A DNA stretch of 5,914 bases, taken from positions 1 through 5,914 of the forward strand of contig JAUHYS010000143.1 in the NCBI GenBank assembly GCA_030426445.1, read 5' to 3'. Positions 4,869-5,914 of this stretch are shown here, in pieces. The DNA comes from a bacterium (GTDB taxonomy: Bacteria; UBA10199; DSSB01). The notes under the pieces were generated by a model that did no database searches, was not told where the DNA came from, and was given only the letters and a program-made list of their open reading frames with translations. The position numbers and the translations under genes are program-made. The stretch's first letter is position 1. Every line of letters begins with the position of its first letter.

Positions 4869-5395
4869 TCTCTTAGACTCTTCATAGCATGGTGAAAGTT
4901 AACTTTTACCGCTGATTCTGTACTTTTTAATGCTTCAGCAATTTCTTTAAAGGGCATTTCTTCGTAAATCCTTAAATTGACGACTTCTTTTTGCCTCAAC
5001 GGAAGCTTATCAACCGCCTTTTGCAAGTAATACCGCTGATGCGCTTTTTCATCCCTTTCATTTCTTTCTTCCATACTCGAGTCAGGCAGTTGTAAGGGCA
5101 ACTCTACCATATCCCGCTTTTTTTTCATCAATTCGGTCCGGCATAGATTGAGCACAATGGCGCTTAGCCAAGTTTTTAAAGAGGACTGAAACTGAAACCC
5201 CGCCAAAGCGCGATAGGCTTTTAAAAAGGCCTTTTGGGTGACCTCATCTGCGGTTTCAGGGTTCTTGAGCATCCTCAAAGCAAGAAAAAAAATTGGCCGC
5301 TGATACTTTTCGACAAGTAAAGCATAGTCTTCGGATTTTCCTTCCAAGATTCGCTCAATAATGTCTCTATCTTCTGTATTTGATTTATTGATCAC
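4841..5395 (-). CDS. ECF-family RNA polymerase sigma factor
   Basis: A 184-residue extracytoplasmic-function sigma factor that directs RNA polymerase to a specific set of promoters, usually envelope-stress or metal genes. Region 2 covers about residues 25-93 and includes the core-binding/-10 element ADEVTQKAFLKAYRAL (48-63) and KTWLSAIVLNLCRTELMKKKR (73-93). A charged Glu/Arg linker (94-118) follows. Region 4 covers about 122-178: the segment KLPLRQKEVVNLRIYEEM (130-147), then the FKEIAEALKSTESAVKVNFHHA helix-turn-helix (149-170) that reads the -35 box. There is no region 3, as is normal for this family. The start is GTG at 5395; no in-frame ATG exists between it and the upstream stop at 5431-5429, and a GGTTGG stretch may act as a weak ribosome binding site. 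It heads a three-gene operon with the overlapping putative anti-sigma gene and the Spy-like gene. The ECF group is not resolvable by eye. Confidence 0.94.
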   Translation of the reverse strand: MINKSNTEDRDIIERILEGKSEDYALLVEKYQRPIFFLALRMLKNPETADEVTQKAFLKAYRALAGFQFQSSLKTWLSAIVLNLCRTELMKKKRDMVELPLQLPDSSMEERNERDEKAHQRYYLQKAVDKLPLRQKEVVNLRIYEEMPFKEIAEALKSTESAVKVNFHHAMKSLREWIQERKEI

Positions 5396-5623
5396 TATCC
5401 AACCGCTTTTATGTAACCCTCTACTTAGCTAAAGGGAACTCTTATCATCATATAGTCCTAGCTGTATATTTCTTAAAGCCCTCTTTTAACCTTTTCAAAA
5501 AGAGATAGTCTATAAGGGTAAGGAGACAAAACACAAAACCCCCTCTCCTAAAAAACACATATTCATTATTAATTGAAAAAAAACAAAAAAAATCAGATGT
5601 TAAAGACAATAAAGACAAAATAA
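5396..5623. other. AT-rich divergent intergenic region
   Basis: This gap must hold the sigma-operon promoter (leftward) and possibly that of the right-edge gene. On the minus strand, TTAAGA and TATGAT spaced about 18 bases apart (within 5443-5476) could be a weak housekeeping promoter for the sigma gene. CTCTTTT (5481-5487) and AAAAGAG (5498-5504) form a 7-bp inverted repeat with a 10-base loop. The 5571-5593 stretch is nearly pure A and lies before the right-edge gene. I see no RNA gene or reliable terminator here. Confidence 0.4.
5435..5457 (+). promoter_or_regulatory. Candidate ECF-type promoter reading rightward
   Basis: GGAACT (5435-5440), the -35 core of many ECF/RpoE promoters, is followed 14 bases later by GTC (5455-5457), a common ECF -10 core. 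The spacing is one or two bases shorter than usual and the site points away from the sigma gene, toward the right-edge ORF 167 bases on. It is a weak candidate; a hexamer match can easily occur by chance. Confidence 0.22.
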
Positions 5624-5914
5624 ATGCGTGAAATTAAAAATTTAGAACATAGTGTGATGTCTTTGTGGACAACCTTATCACTGTTCAAGCAAAAAACAGT
5701 CAAGAAAGATCTTGTTCAGAAAGATTTTCACTTTCTATGTGAAAATCTTATTGAAAATGAAGAGATTTTAGATGATATTTTAAAGAATTATCACAAGATT
5801 AAGTTAAATGATAAATTATCAGAGATACCCCCAGAAACCATTTCACAGATTTCATTAGGGATTGATTTATTAAACGATATTAGATTATATGTTCAAAAAG
5901 AGTCCAAGAAACTT
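5624..5914 (+). CDS. Unrecognised AT-rich protein (N-terminal part, runs off the right edge)
   Basis: An open frame of 97 codons runs from ATG 5624 to the window edge with no stop. An in-frame TAA lies immediately before the ATG (5621-5623). The product is hydrophilic and largely helical, rich in Lys, Leu, Ile, Glu and Asn, with no signal peptide, no membrane segment and a single Cys. I see no motif that names a family. No clear Shine-Dalgarno precedes the ATG; later starts at GTG 5654 or ATG 5657 are possible. Its G+C is about 28%, against about 42% in queE, so it differs sharply from its neighbours and may have been acquired separately. It diverges from the sigma operon. Confidence 0.55.
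   Translation, partial: MREIKNLEHSVMSLWTTLSLFKQKTVKKDLVQKDFHFLCENLIENEEILDDILKNYHKIKLNDKLSEIPPETISQISLGIDLLNDIRLYVQKESKKL

Noticed and set aside
5521..5549. AGGAGA/TCTCCT inverted repeat as a terminator
   Set aside because: Six base pairs with a 17-base loop are too weak, and the T-run lies on the wrong side of the stem on the minus strand; it also sits between two divergent genes, where no terminator is needed.

Overview
The window (about 40% G+C) comes from a Gram-negative-type bacterium. The evidence is a signal-peptide-bearing periplasmic protein, an ECF sigma factor with a membrane-anchored partner, and a queuosine-pathway radical SAM enzyme. Gene content and style resemble deltaproteobacterial or related candidate-lineage genomes, but nothing in the sequence fixes the taxon, so this is a guess. 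There are no rRNA, tRNA, CRISPR, transposase or phage genes.

Layout. (1) 1-204, minus strand: start of a PspC-domain membrane protein that runs off the left edge, with a clear AGGAG ribosome binding site and a hairpin in its leader. (2) 205-479: AT-rich divergent intergenic region. (3) 480-788, plus: a small open frame without a convincing start; its pattern is weakly like the C-terminal half of uroporphyrinogen-III synthase (HemD), so it may be a remnant. (4) 846-1589, plus: queE (7-carboxy-7-deazaguanine synthase). (5) 1683-2741, plus: a CTP-dependent polyprenol/diacylglycerol kinase-family membrane protein carrying an unusual soluble helical N-terminal extension of about 155 residues. (6) 2764-3132, plus: a short CbiX-type sirohydrochlorin chelatase. 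(7) 3133-3387: convergent intergenic region packed with three structured elements: a REP-like hairpin also present at 789-823, a 134-bp stepped imperfect palindrome, and a perfect 14-bp hairpin joined to a polypyrimidine mirror repeat. (8) 5395-3388, minus: a tightly overlapping three-gene operon of ECF sigma factor, single-pass membrane protein (putative anti-sigma factor without a zinc-finger motif), and periplasmic Spy/CpxP/CnrX-like helical protein. (9) 5396-5623: AT-rich divergent intergenic region. (10) 5624-5914, plus: start of an unrecognised, very AT-rich gene that runs off the right edge.

How the genes work together. The best functional unit is the minus-strand trio. The sigma factor would be held by the cytoplasmic part of the membrane protein, and the periplasmic helical protein would sense or modulate envelope or metal stress, as in the CnrH/CnrY/CnrX arrangement. 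The overlaps (28 nt and 4 nt) imply co-expression and probably translational coupling. The plus-strand genes (possible HemD remnant, queE, lipid kinase, cbiX) are co-oriented but metabolically mixed. Two of them would touch tetrapyrrole metabolism if the HemD reading is right. The features most worth following are the internally repeated motif in the putative anti-sigma factor, the stacked palindromic elements, and the fused N-terminal domain on the lipid kinase.
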